Assembly: GCA_028875875.1 (NCBI GenBank) | Contig: JAGWUV010000002.1 | Location: forward strand, 95,337 to 159,336 | Source: Bacteroidota bacterium | Lineage (GTDB): Bacteria; Bacteroidota; Bacteroidia; Chitinophagales; Chitinophagaceae | Reading direction: 5' to 3' | DNA length: 64,000 bases | Shown here: positions 1-8,415 of the stretch, one piece after another | Numbering within the stretch: the stretch's first letter is position 1 | How the letters are laid out: each line of letters starts with the position of its first letter | Made by a program: the position numbers and the translations under genes | Notes under the pieces: generated by a model | Database searches by the model: none | Seen by the model: only the letters and a program-made list of their open reading frames with translations | What the model was told of the DNA's origin: nothing

Positions 1-267
1 ATTCTTTAAGCGTTCGTATTCTCTTTCTGCCAAATCTCTTTTATCTCCATTATAAGCTTTAAAATACTGGAAAGCAAGGCCGAGGCCCCATCCTAACATA
101 GGCCAAATAGGCCAGGGATATCCATCAAATCCTGCTTCGCGACCAATAGTAAAATACCAGATGGCCCACAAAAAAGAATTCACAATAATATAGCTGTACA
201 AACCTTTTTTAAAATCTGCCCGTTGTTTGGCAATGCGCCATAAACGTTCATCCTTTTGTTGTTCCAT
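1..267 (-). CDS. 2TM domain protein, C-terminus cut by window edge
   Basis: The first 89 codons are visible, starting at the ATG complementary to 265-267, and the frame stays open to base 1. The protein begins MEQQKDERLWRIAKQRADFK, followed by two hydrophobic helices (about residues 22-42, rich in Tyr/Ile/Trp, and about 50-68, PWPIWPMLGWGLGLAF), and ends in a charged, probably coiled helix. This layout matches the small '2TM domain' family common in Bacteroidota, which is also found fused to LytTR and histidine-kinase proteins. Its function is unknown and it should sit in the inner membrane. It lies downstream of a terminator that closes the TPR gene, so it is probably transcribed on its own. 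Confidence 0.7.
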   Translation of the reverse strand, partial: MEQQKDERLWRIAKQRADFKKGLYSYIIVNSFLWAIWYFTIGREAGFDGYPWPIWPMLGWGLGLAFQYFKAYNGDKRDLAEREYERLKN

Positions 268-305
268 AACAAAAATTTATTTCTACAAATTAAACAATCG
301 GGAAC

Positions 306-335
306 AAATAAAAAAGCCGTTACAAAAGCAACGGC
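306..335 (-). terminator. Rho-independent terminator of the TPR gene
   Basis: On the minus strand, GCCGTT pairs with AACGGC around an 8-base loop (316-335), followed directly by a run of six T and an AT-rich tail. It sits 10 bases after the stop codon of the TPR gene. Confidence 0.8.
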
Positions 336-344
336 GTTAAATTT

Positions 345-1364
345 TTACCAGTAATATTGGCTCTTAGGAATTTTAAATATCCTGCTTTGCTGAAATTGTT
401 TAAATGAAGCTGCCTGCTTATCGTGTGTATCTACCCAAACCTGGTAGGCTGAAGGACTTGCCGCTGCACCAAATATCCATTGATTGTAGGCTTCAAATAA
501 ACCCTGGCGTAACAAGTATTGCTGGTGATCGAATAAACGATAAGGAAACTTTTCATTGCTTTTGCTGCTGAACCAATCAAGTATAAAACGTGCCCTTATG
601 GAAGTGAGGTTATCTGGTGTAATACCATCTTCGGCAACAGAGGCACTATGACTTAATATTTCAAGAAACTGTTTTACAAAAGGGCTATTGCTTTTATCGT
701 TCGACTGTTTCAGTAAATCGCCTTTGAGATATAACTTCTTCCAGGCTTCCAGCAAAATACCTTTTACATCTGCGGAACGGGTAGTATAACTTTCCAGGTT
801 TAAAAATAACTCACCATACAATAACACTTTCACATAATCGGTTCCGGCCTGCGCATAATACTGAACAGCGTTATAATAATTACTACTGTATTCAGGGTCT
901 ACCGAAATGCCTTTTTCCCATTCTGTAATAGATCCATTCACATCTTTATCCATGGCCAGTAATTCACCCCACTCATTATACAACACACCACTATTGGGGA
1001 ACGATTTTATGGCCTTAGCGTATAGTTTAGCACATTCCTTATATTCTGCAATGGCCTTGTAACTCATGCCTAATATCTGGTAGGTTTGTTCATCTGCATC
1101 AGTACGGTCTGTTAGTTTTTTCCCTAAATCGATCGCATTGGAATAATCCCTTTTCAGAAAATAGGTAAAAGCAAGATCCTTTTGCATATCAATATTATTG
1201 GGATCTTGTTTCAATGCATTTTGTAAAACAAGTACAGCATTATCATAATCGGCCTGCCGCATCAGTGTTTTTGCTGTTTCGTATAACTGTTTCGCATCCT
1301 GCGTTTGCTGTGCAAAAGAGGTGTAAGTAAGTGCTACGAAAAAAACAATAAGTAACGGCCTCAT
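345..1364 (-). CDS. Secreted tetratricopeptide-repeat protein
   Basis: 339 residues. A signal peptide (residues 1-18, ending TSFA before QQ) indicates export to the periplasm. Four to five TPR units run from about residue 24 to 193, with the usual pattern of A/Y/A/P positions (for example a unit ending ALKQDPNN). The remaining ~140 residues are helical but not recognised. TPR proteins act as scaffolds, so no enzymatic role can be read. It starts 31 bases after the DUF1015 stop and is probably the last gene of a serC-DUF1015-TPR operon, closed by the terminator at 306-335. Confidence 0.7.
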   Translation of the reverse strand: MRPLLIVFFVALTYTSFAQQTQDAKQLYETAKTLMRQADYDNAVLVLQNALKQDPNNIDMQKDLAFTYFLKRDYSNAIDLGKKLTDRTDADEQTYQILGMSYKAIAEYKECAKLYAKAIKSFPNSGVLYNEWGELLAMDKDVNGSITEWEKGISVDPEYSSNYYNAVQYYAQAGTDYVKVLLYGELFLNLESYTTRSADVKGILLEAWKKLYLKGDLLKQSNDKSNSPFVKQFLEILSHSASVAEDGITPDNLTSIRARFILDWFSSKSNEKFPYRLFDHQQYLLRQGLFEAYNQWIFGAAASPSAYQVWVDTHDKQAASFKQFQQSRIFKIPKSQYYW

Positions 1365-1395
1365 AACAATGCTTTCTGTATACTTAAAAGTACGC

Positions 1396-2631
1396 TTATT
1401 CGTAAATCAAATGTGTTAATAATCCATCTCTCAGTTTAGGTTCAAACCAGGTACTCTTCGGAGGCATCACATTACCACTGTCGGCAATATCGAACAACTG
1501 ATCGATGGTTACGGGATAAAGGCTGAAAGCTACTTTCATATCACCATTGTTCACCCTCTTTTCCAACTCACCCAAACCTCTCATACCACCAATGAAATCT
1601 ATTCTTTTATCTGTACGCTGATCTTTGATGGCTAAAATTTCATCCAGTACATTATTCTGTAAAATGGTTACATCCAGTACGCCAATGGGATCGGTTGTAA
1701 AGGTTCCTTCTTTCGCAGTAAGTTTATACCATGCACCTTCAATAAATAAACCAAACTCATGTGGATGTTGCGGACGGTAAGCTTCTGTTCCTTTCAGTTC
1801 TACAGAAAACTTATCCTGCAGTTTTTGCAAGAAAGCTTCAGCAGTTAAACCGTTCAGGTCTTTCACTACGCGGTTATAATCCATGATGTATAATTGGTTG
1901 GAAGGAAATAGCGTAGTTAAGAAATAATTACTTCCTTCTGTAGCTTTGTCACCCAATGCCTTACGCACTTTAGCTGCAGAGGCGGCACGATGATGGCCAT
2001 CGGCAATATACGTGCAGGGCACTTCTTTATCAAAGAGGTTTGATATCTGTTCTATAGTTGAAGAATCATTTACAATCCAGATAGTATGTTGAATGGTATC
2101 TTCTGCAATAAAATCGTACACAGGGCTTTTCGCAGTTTTCCAGTTTTCAATCAATGTATCCACTGTAGCATGATTGCGATAGGCTAAAAATACATTACCT
2201 GTTTGGGCACCGGATGTTTTGATATGATTGATTCTGTCCTGCTCTTTCTCCGGCCGGGTAAACTCATGCTTTTTGATGATATCATTTTCATAATCATCTA
2301 CAGAACTTACGCAAACCAAACCCGTTTGGCTTCTGCCATTCATGATCAGTTGATAAATGTAATAGCACTCTTTGTTCTCACGGAAAAGAATATCTCTTTT
2401 CACAAAAGCCTCCAGATTTTCTTTTGCCTTTTCATACACTTCGTGTGAATGAATATCGACGCTTTCAGGAAGGTCTATTTCACTTTTGGTAATATGTAAA
2501 AAAGAATTGGGGTTTCCCTGTGCTTCTACTTTCGCTTCTGCACTGTTCATTACATCATAAGGCCTGCTGGCCACTTGTTTTGCAAACTGTGGCTGGGGAC
2601 GTAAAGCTTTAAACGGCTTAATAACACTCAT
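1396..2631 (-). CDS. DUF1015 family protein
   Basis: 411 residues, full length for the family. The N-terminus has the family opening (IKPFKALRP, then SRPYDVM), and the conserved ADGHHRAASA stretch lies near residue 210. The fold has an HxH-type motif, but no enzymatic activity is established that I know of. It starts 47 bases after serC on the same strand. In Bacteroidota the two genes are often neighbours, which suggests a link to serine or amino-acid metabolism; that link is inference. Confidence 0.8.
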   Translation of the reverse strand: MSVIKPFKALRPQPQFAKQVASRPYDVMNSAEAKVEAQGNPNSFLHITKSEIDLPESVDIHSHEVYEKAKENLEAFVKRDILFRENKECYYIYQLIMNGRSQTGLVCVSSVDDYENDIIKKHEFTRPEKEQDRINHIKTSGAQTGNVFLAYRNHATVDTLIENWKTAKSPVYDFIAEDTIQHTIWIVNDSSTIEQISNLFDKEVPCTYIADGHHRAASAAKVRKALGDKATEGSNYFLTTLFPSNQLYIMDYNRVVKDLNGLTAEAFLQKLQDKFSVELKGTEAYRPQHPHEFGLFIEGAWYKLTAKEGTFTTDPIGVLDVTILQNNVLDEILAIKDQRTDKRIDFIGGMRGLGELEKRVNNGDMKVAFSLYPVTIDQLFDIADSGNVMPPKSTWFEPKLRDGLLTHLIYE

Positions 2632-2678
2632 ATAATTATTGTACGGATGGTTTAAATGATAAGATCAACGATGCTATA

Positions 2679-3746
2679 TTAATGTTGCTCACTGAATTTT
2701 TTCATCAGATCGCAAAATGCCTGAACACTCTCCAATGGTAAGGCGTTGTACATGCTTACACGTAAGCCTCCTACGGTTCTGTATCCCTTCACACCAATCA
2801 TTCCGTTGGATTTACATTCTTCCAGGAACAGGTTCAGCAAATGTTCATCATGCATAAAAAATACAGCATTCATGTTACTGCGGTCTTCCTTAGCAATTGG
2901 GCAGTAGAACTGCGGTAAAGCATCAATGGTGGAATATAAAAGATTTGCTTTTTCTATGCTTCTTCTTTCCATCTCTGCCAGTCCACCTTCCTTTTTAATC
3001 CATCTAAGTGTGAGCATAGCAACATATACGGCAAACACAGGCGGTGTATTCATTAAAGAACCTGCGTCAATATGTTTCTGGTAATCCATGATCACGGGAA
3101 TAGGTCGTTTTATCTTTCCCAACAAGTCCTTCTTCACTACCAAAAGGTTTACACCGGCAGCTCCCATGTTTTTTTGGGCACCGGCATAAATCAATGAGAA
3201 CTGTTTAAAATCAATCGGCCTGCTGAAAATATCACTACTCATATCTGCTACAAGCGGAATATTCACTTTCGGAAATGTATGCCACTGTGTGCCTTCTACA
3301 GTATTGTTAGAAGTGATATGCAAGTATTTATCAGTAGGAGAAACAGTAAAGTTTTTAGGGATGTAAGTATGGTTTTTATCCTTGGAAGAAGCCACCACAT
3401 TCACTTTTCCGAACAAAGACGCTTCTTTAATTGCCTTACTTCCCCATACACCATTATCGCAATAAGCTGCAGATTCATCTGTATCCAGCAAGTTCATTGG
3501 GATTTGCATGAACTGGGTTGTAGCACCGCCGTGCAGGAACAATACTTCATAAGTATCATCCAGTTGCATCAATTCCTTTACAAGGTTTTTTGCTTCTTCA
3601 ATTACATCGATAAACCAATTGGTGCGATGGCCTATTTCAAGAATAGATAAACCTGTGTTGTTGAAATTAAGAACGGCAGCTGATGCCTCCTGCAATACTT
3701 CCTGTGGAAGGATAGACGGACCTGAGTTAAAATTATGTTTCTTCAT
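2679..3746 (-). CDS. serC: Phosphoserine aminotransferase
   Basis: 355 residues. It converts 3-phosphohydroxypyruvate and glutamate to phosphoserine (serine synthesis), and can also serve the pyridoxal-phosphate pathway. Fold-type I, class V aminotransferase. Visible landmarks are the start HNFNSGPSILP, the glycine-rich HGGATTQFM (about 72-80) and the PLP lysine in YAGAQKNMGAAG (Lys192). It ends with the typical GGLRVSMYNA block. It is the first gene of a minus-strand group with DUF1015 and the TPR protein. A good match to the Bacteroidota serC form. Confidence 0.95.
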   Translation of the reverse strand: MKKHNFNSGPSILPQEVLQEASAAVLNFNNTGLSILEIGHRTNWFIDVIEEAKNLVKELMQLDDTYEVLFLHGGATTQFMQIPMNLLDTDESAAYCDNGVWGSKAIKEASLFGKVNVVASSKDKNHTYIPKNFTVSPTDKYLHITSNNTVEGTQWHTFPKVNIPLVADMSSDIFSRPIDFKQFSLIYAGAQKNMGAAGVNLLVVKKDLLGKIKRPIPVIMDYQKHIDAGSLMNTPPVFAVYVAMLTLRWIKKEGGLAEMERRSIEKANLLYSTIDALPQFYCPIAKEDRSNMNAVFFMHDEHLLNLFLEECKSNGMIGVKGYRTVGGLRVSMYNALPLESVQAFCDLMKKFSEQH

Positions 3747-4222
3747 TGCCTGCTTAAAAGGCGCAAGATAATCAATCGTTAGGAAAGGCTACGCTATGTA
3801 GGGTAATTATAGGAAACATTAATGCCTGATTATATCTTTTCAGATTGATTTTCGATAGCCCATTGTTTTAAAAGGCTTTACAAAAAACCAATTTCCCGGT
3901 TATTAAACGAATGCCGTTGCCTGCAGGTATAATGATAAGTTACACTTACACCGGATTAACCATACATCATAGCCTCATTCTAAATACAACAAACCACAAA
4001 AAATGTGGGTTTAATGTGGATTTGATCCATTACGATATTGATATTGAGTAACTGTAGGATTAAAGCTTAACATAGTAAAAGAACTGAAACGAAAATATTG
4101 ATTTTCAATGTATTAAGAAAATAAAGACCTAGTATGAAAAAGCAAAGACTTATATGCTTCTTATATTGAAATGGTTGTAAAAACCTCAAATCAGACTAAT
4201 CTTAATAGAATAGATGCACCGC
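3747..4222. other. Gene-free stretch upstream of serC
   Basis: 476 AT-rich bases between the serC start and the stop of the DUF502 gene. I see no credible gene. It must hold the serC promoter, but I cannot place one with confidence. The only structure noted is a short imperfect hairpin at 3991-4013 (AAACCACA / TGTGGGTTT). Confidence 0.5.
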
Positions 4223-4867
4223 TTATTCACTTACATCCGATACACCGCCACTTACGGCAAACTTCATCGCATCGGCTGCGCTGATCTTACGCAGAGGTTT
4301 TACTTTTTCTTTTGGAACGATGTAAGTAATACCACTGATAGCATAGGAATGCGGAACGTAGACTACAATATGGTCTTCCAGGTCAAAATTATCTGCATCG
4401 CTTTGGGTTACAAACCCAATACGCCAAACATCAGTAGCATCTACATTCACAAGCACAGGCTTATCAAATTTCTTTTTATTTCCGGCAAAAGCTTCAAAGA
4501 AATCTTTCACAGATGAATAAATGAATTTAATGCCAGGCGTATGCTCCAGTATATTATCAAAACCACTTACAATTCTACTAAACAGGAAGGAAGAAGAAAT
4601 ACGGCCTACCAGCAATACAAATACAATAACCACTAAAGACCCGAAACCCGGGAACCTACGCAGGTTACCAGCTGCATCTTTCTCCATCCAACCGGGAAAA
4701 AGGGAATGAATAACATTGGGAAGAATACCATCAACAAAGTTGAACAAAGTAATTACCACCCATATGGTAATTCCAATTGGTGCCAGCACTACAAGTCCCT
4801 GCAAAAAGTATTGCAGCAGTTTTCGCAGGTATATGCGAAGAATAACAGCGGTGCGGCGATTTTCCAT
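4223..4867 (-). CDS. DUF502 family membrane protein
   Basis: 214 residues. Two transmembrane helices are visible (about 15-40 with GLVVLAPIGITIWVVITLF, and about 72-95 with GSLVVIVFVLLVGRI), followed by the conserved segment LEHTPGIKFIYSSVKDFFEAF and a soluble C-terminal half. This is the DUF502 family, an inner-membrane family of unknown function. It stands alone, divergent from the TetR-led efflux operon. Confidence 0.85.
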   Translation of the reverse strand: MENRRTAVILRIYLRKLLQYFLQGLVVLAPIGITIWVVITLFNFVDGILPNVIHSLFPGWMEKDAAGNLRRFPGFGSLVVIVFVLLVGRISSSFLFSRIVSGFDNILEHTPGIKFIYSSVKDFFEAFAGNKKKFDKPVLVNVDATDVWRIGFVTQSDADNFDLEDHIVVYVPHSYAISGITYIVPKEKVKPLRKISAADAMKFAVSGGVSDVSE

Positions 4868-5059
4868 GATACAAAGTTTACGATAAAGTCTTAAACTCTT
4901 TCTTTTTACATCGTATTAATCTTTTAATAAGAGGCTTGCTAACAAGCGTAAGCAATAATCGTTCATCAAGCCTAATTGCCGTTTAACAAATAGTTCCATC
5001 ATTTTTTTCTAATGGAAACTCCAGTTACGATAAAAGTTTCCATAGTTTTGCAGCCAATT

Positions 5060-5674
5060 ATGGAAAATCAGGAGAGAATAGTACAGAAGGCGCATGAATT
5101 ATTTATGCGCTACGGTATTAGAAGTGTGAGCATGGATGAAATCGCTGCACACCTCGGTATCAGTAAAAAAACTATTTATCAGTATTACCAGGATAAGGAT
5201 GCACTGGTAGAAGCTGTGGTGGATATAGAGATAGGGTTAAATGAGTCGATGTGTAAAACCCATCGTGAAGCCAGCGATAATGCTCTGCATGAAATATTTC
5301 TTGCCACTGAAATGACACAGGAAATGTTAGAGAACATGAACCCGGCCATTTTATATGATCTTGAAAAATATCATCCTAAAGCCTCTAAAAAATTCTATAA
5401 CCATAAGAATAAGTTTTTGTACGAAATAATTAAAACCAACCTGGAAAGAGGCATACAAGAAGAGCTGTACCGCCCCGAAATGAATACAGATATTATCACC
5501 AGGCTTAGGCTTGCATCCATTTTTTCTGTTTTTAATCCGGAGTTATTTCCTCACGGAAAAAATGTACTTGCTACTATCATTGATGAAATAACGGACCACT
5601 TCCTGTATGGCATCACAACAGCAAAAGGACAAAAACTTATACTCAAATACAAACAACAACGCTCAAAAAAATAA
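5060..5674 (+). CDS. TetR/AcrR family transcriptional regulator
   Basis: 204 residues from the ATG at 5060. An earlier in-frame ATG at 5012 would add 16 residues unlike the family. The later start puts the helix-turn-helix (QKAHELFMRYG ... MDEIAAHLGISKKTIYQYY, residues about 7-48) at the usual distance from the N-terminus. A TAGTTTTG box at 5043-5050 fits the Bacteroidota -7 element, but no clear -33 box precedes it. The C-terminal ligand domain is generic. It is the first gene of a TetR-TolC-MFP-RND row with a 4-base gap to the next gene, so it is probably the operon's own repressor. Confidence 0.85.
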   Translation: MENQERIVQKAHELFMRYGIRSVSMDEIAAHLGISKKTIYQYYQDKDALVEAVVDIEIGLNESMCKTHREASDNALHEIFLATEMTQEMLENMNPAILYDLEKYHPKASKKFYNHKNKFLYEIIKTNLERGIQEELYRPEMNTDIITRLRLASIFSVFNPELFPHGKNVLATIIDEITDHFLYGITTAKGQKLILKYKQQRSKK

Positions 5675-5678
5675 GTAT

Positions 5679-7085
5679 ATGATGAAGCAAAGAAAAGCTT
5701 TGTGGCTGGTAGTTCTCAACTCACTGCTACTGGCTATACCGGCACTGGCACAAAATAAAAAATACAGTCTTTCTGCCGATGAGGCGGTAGCCATTGCTTT
5801 TAAAAAAATAACAGAGATCAGGAATCTTCAGTTAGACTCTGTGATACAGTTTCAAAAGAACAAAGAAATCACAGGATCTGCACTGCCCCAGGTAAACGGC
5901 ACCGTTAGCAGTAGCCATTACTATGGTATCCCGGTTACTGTATTACCCGACTTCTTATCGCCATCTATTTATAACGTATTAAATAAAGAAGGAGTAAAAG
6001 ATGGTAGTGGTAATACTATCCAGGTTCCTTCATCCTTCGGTACATTCCCTGCACAATTTGGTGTACCCTGGACCGCAAGTGCGGGCTTTACAGTAAGTCA
6101 GTTGCTCTTTCAGCCAGATGTATTTGTAGGCCTGAAAGCAAGAAGTACCTCTATGAAGTATGTTTCAGGCAATATACAGGTAATGAAAGACAGTATTAAG
6201 AGTAACGTATACCGCAGTTACTATGCTGTACTAATCGGGGAAAAAAGACTAGCCTTTTTGAAAGATGGTGTTAAGCGACTGGAAAAATTATTGTACGATC
6301 AGGAAGTGATGTACAAAAATGGTTTTATAGAAAGGCTGGACCTTGATAAAACACAAGTGAGCCTTAACAATCTCCGCACTACTGAAATGCAAGTGGAAAA
6401 CGGTGTAAGCCTCGGATATGCAGCTTTAAAATTTGCAGTAGGCATTGCGCAAAAAGATACACTTGTTCTCGTAGATACTTTAAGCAGCAGCACTGTGAAA
6501 AAAGATATTCTCAGTTACGAAGCATTTCAATATGGTGACAGACCCGAGTACCGGCTCTTAAGTTCTGTGAAAACACTGCAGGAACTCGACCTGGAAAGAA
6601 ACAAGCTGCAATTCATTCCAACGATCTCTGCGTTCTGGAGTTACAACAAAAATGCTCAAAGACAGCAATTCGACTTCTTTAATAAAGGCGATTGGTTCAC
6701 TACCAACCTCGTAGGCATAAACATGAGTGTTCCTATTTGGAGCAGTGGACAAAGAATTGCAAGAATTAACCAATCTAAATTCAGTCTTGATAAAACCAAC
6801 AACAGCATCGATCAACTAAAACAAGCTATAGATCTGCAGCAGGAAGTAGCAAAAGCACAACTGGTAAATGCATTGGGCTCTTTAGATATACAGGAGCGTA
6901 ATCTTGAGTTGGCAGAAAGAGTGTACAATACTACCAAGAAAAAATATGAGCAGGGCTTAGGTAGCAGCTTCGAACTGTTACAAATAGAACAAAGCCTCGA
7001 AGATGCCCAAAGCAATTATTTCCAAAGCTTGTATGATGCAGTGGTAGCTAAAGTAGGCTTGTTAAAATCAATTGGTAAACTATAA
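5679..7085 (+). CDS. TolC-family outer-membrane efflux channel
   Basis: 468 residues from the ATG at 5679. The frame extends upstream into the TetR gene, but the signal peptide (MMKQRKALWLVVLNSL... ending IPALA before Q) fixes the start. The mature protein starts with SADEAVAIAF and carries two outer-membrane efflux repeats with long coiled helices, for example LDLDKTQVSLNNLRTTEMQV and the end region KKYEQGLGSSFELLQIEQSL. It forms the exit duct of a tripartite pump with the next two genes. It starts 4 bases after the TetR stop. Confidence 0.88.
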   Translation: MMKQRKALWLVVLNSLLLAIPALAQNKKYSLSADEAVAIAFKKITEIRNLQLDSVIQFQKNKEITGSALPQVNGTVSSSHYYGIPVTVLPDFLSPSIYNVLNKEGVKDGSGNTIQVPSSFGTFPAQFGVPWTASAGFTVSQLLFQPDVFVGLKARSTSMKYVSGNIQVMKDSIKSNVYRSYYAVLIGEKRLAFLKDGVKRLEKLLYDQEVMYKNGFIERLDLDKTQVSLNNLRTTEMQVENGVSLGYAALKFAVGIAQKDTLVLVDTLSSSTVKKDILSYEAFQYGDRPEYRLLSSVKTLQELDLERNKLQFIPTISAFWSYNKNAQRQQFDFFNKGDWFTTNLVGINMSVPIWSSGQRIARINQSKFSLDKTNNSIDQLKQAIDLQQEVAKAQLVNALGSLDIQERNLELAERVYNTTKKKYEQGLGSSFELLQIEQSLEDAQSNYFQSLYDAVVAKVGLLKSIGKL

Positions 7086-7114
7086 ATCTAACATCACACT
7101 ATAAAAAATTATTT

Positions 7115-8305
7115 ATGATACGTTCATTAAAAAACATAACTGCTGTTTCCCTGCTTATTGTTTTAGCAGCCTGCGGAAATAAACAAAAAGGCTCTCTTGC
7201 AGAAAAGAAAGCAGAACTGGAACAACTGAAAAAAGAACAAATAGCAACTGCAGACAAGATCACCGCTTTGGAAGCAGATATTGCCAAACTTGATACTTCG
7301 GCTTCTAAAGATGATGTAGCTAAACTTGTAGGCACATCGGCCATTACAACACAAAAGTTTATTCATTATATCGATTTACAGGGAAGGGTTGATGCCGATA
7401 ATATTTCATATATCACACCACGCCTAGGTGGTGGCCAGGTAAAAGCCATTTTTGTAAAAAAAGGTGATTTTGTAAAAAAAGGTCAGCTATTACTTCAATT
7501 AGATGATGCGGTAATTAAGCAAGCAGTGACTGCTGCGAAGAAAAGTGCTGAAACACTCAAAACACAATTATCATTTGCAAAAGACCTGTATAGCCGTCAA
7601 AGTAATTTATGGAAACAGGGCATCGGAACAGAAGTGCAGCTGCTTTCAGCAAAGAACAATGTTGAGTCTTTAGAAAAACAGGTAGAAGCTTCTGAAGCAA
7701 ATGTTAGATCTGCCGAAGAGCAACTGCATGCCACCAATGTTTACAGTGACGTGGAAGGAATTGCAGATGAAGTAAATGTAAAAGTGGGAGAACTATTTGC
7801 TGGTATGGGACAAATAAAAATTGTAAACACCAGATCATTAAAAGTAGTTACCGATGTTCCTGAAAACTATGGCGGTAATGTAAAAATGAGCGCCCCTGTA
7901 ATTGTTGTACTGCCAGACATCAATAAAACTTACAACACAGCTATTTCTGTTTTAGGTAAAACCATCAATGTCAATAACAGGAGTTTTTCAGTAGAAGCAA
8001 AACTTCCTTATGATGGAATCGTTAGGCCCAACCAAATGGCGCAAATAAAAATACAAGACTATTTATCTGATAATGCTATTGCCATTCCTGTAAATACCAT
8101 GCAAACAGATGATAAAGGCAAATATGTTTTCATTGCTGTGAAGGAAGGCAATAAACTGGTAGCCAGAAAAAAACAGATTATTGTGGGAGAACTCTACGGC
8201 CAGCTTATAGAAGTAAAAAGCGGCCTTGCTGCCGGTGATATGCTGATCACTGAAGGGTACCAAAACATTTATGATGGCCAAAGGATTACCACAGATATAA
8301 AATAA
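7115..8305 (+). CDS. RND efflux periplasmic adaptor (MFP) lipoprotein
   Basis: 396 residues with a lipoprotein signal (lipobox LAAC, Cys20), so it is membrane-anchored in the periplasm. Residues about 26-62 are a charged coiled coil ahead of the usual adaptor domains, which is a little unusual. Then follow a biotinyl-lipoyl-like half (GGGQVKAIFVKKGDFVKKGQ), a helical hairpin, the second lipoyl half (VYSDVEGIADEVNVKVGEL), a beta-barrel domain and a membrane-proximal domain ending GLAAGDMLITEGYQ. It links the outer-membrane channel and the RND pump, 29 bases after the TolC gene. Confidence 0.9.
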   Translation: MIRSLKNITAVSLLIVLAACGNKQKGSLAEKKAELEQLKKEQIATADKITALEADIAKLDTSASKDDVAKLVGTSAITTQKFIHYIDLQGRVDADNISYITPRLGGGQVKAIFVKKGDFVKKGQLLLQLDDAVIKQAVTAAKKSAETLKTQLSFAKDLYSRQSNLWKQGIGTEVQLLSAKNNVESLEKQVEASEANVRSAEEQLHATNVYSDVEGIADEVNVKVGELFAGMGQIKIVNTRSLKVVTDVPENYGGNVKMSAPVIVVLPDINKTYNTAISVLGKTINVNNRSFSVEAKLPYDGIVRPNQMAQIKIQDYLSDNAIAIPVNTMQTDDKGKYVFIAVKEGNKLVARKKQIIVGELYGQLIEVKSGLAAGDMLITEGYQNIYDGQRITTDIK

Positions 8306-8415
8306 CGATGGTGAATATATGAAATTGATGCAACTGTATGGTACACTGTTTCTACTTACCTGCAGGCTAACAGTTGCTGAAGAAAGAACCTTATGCTGAC
8401 TACAAAAAAACTTTT

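Noticed and set aside
3991..4013. Imperfect hairpin AAACCACA/TGTGGGTTT upstream of serC
   Set aside because: Weak stem, no T-run and no gene end at the right distance.
4214..4516. 100-codon plus-strand frame opposite the DUF502 gene
   Set aside because: It is antisense to a well-conserved family and shows no family match itself.
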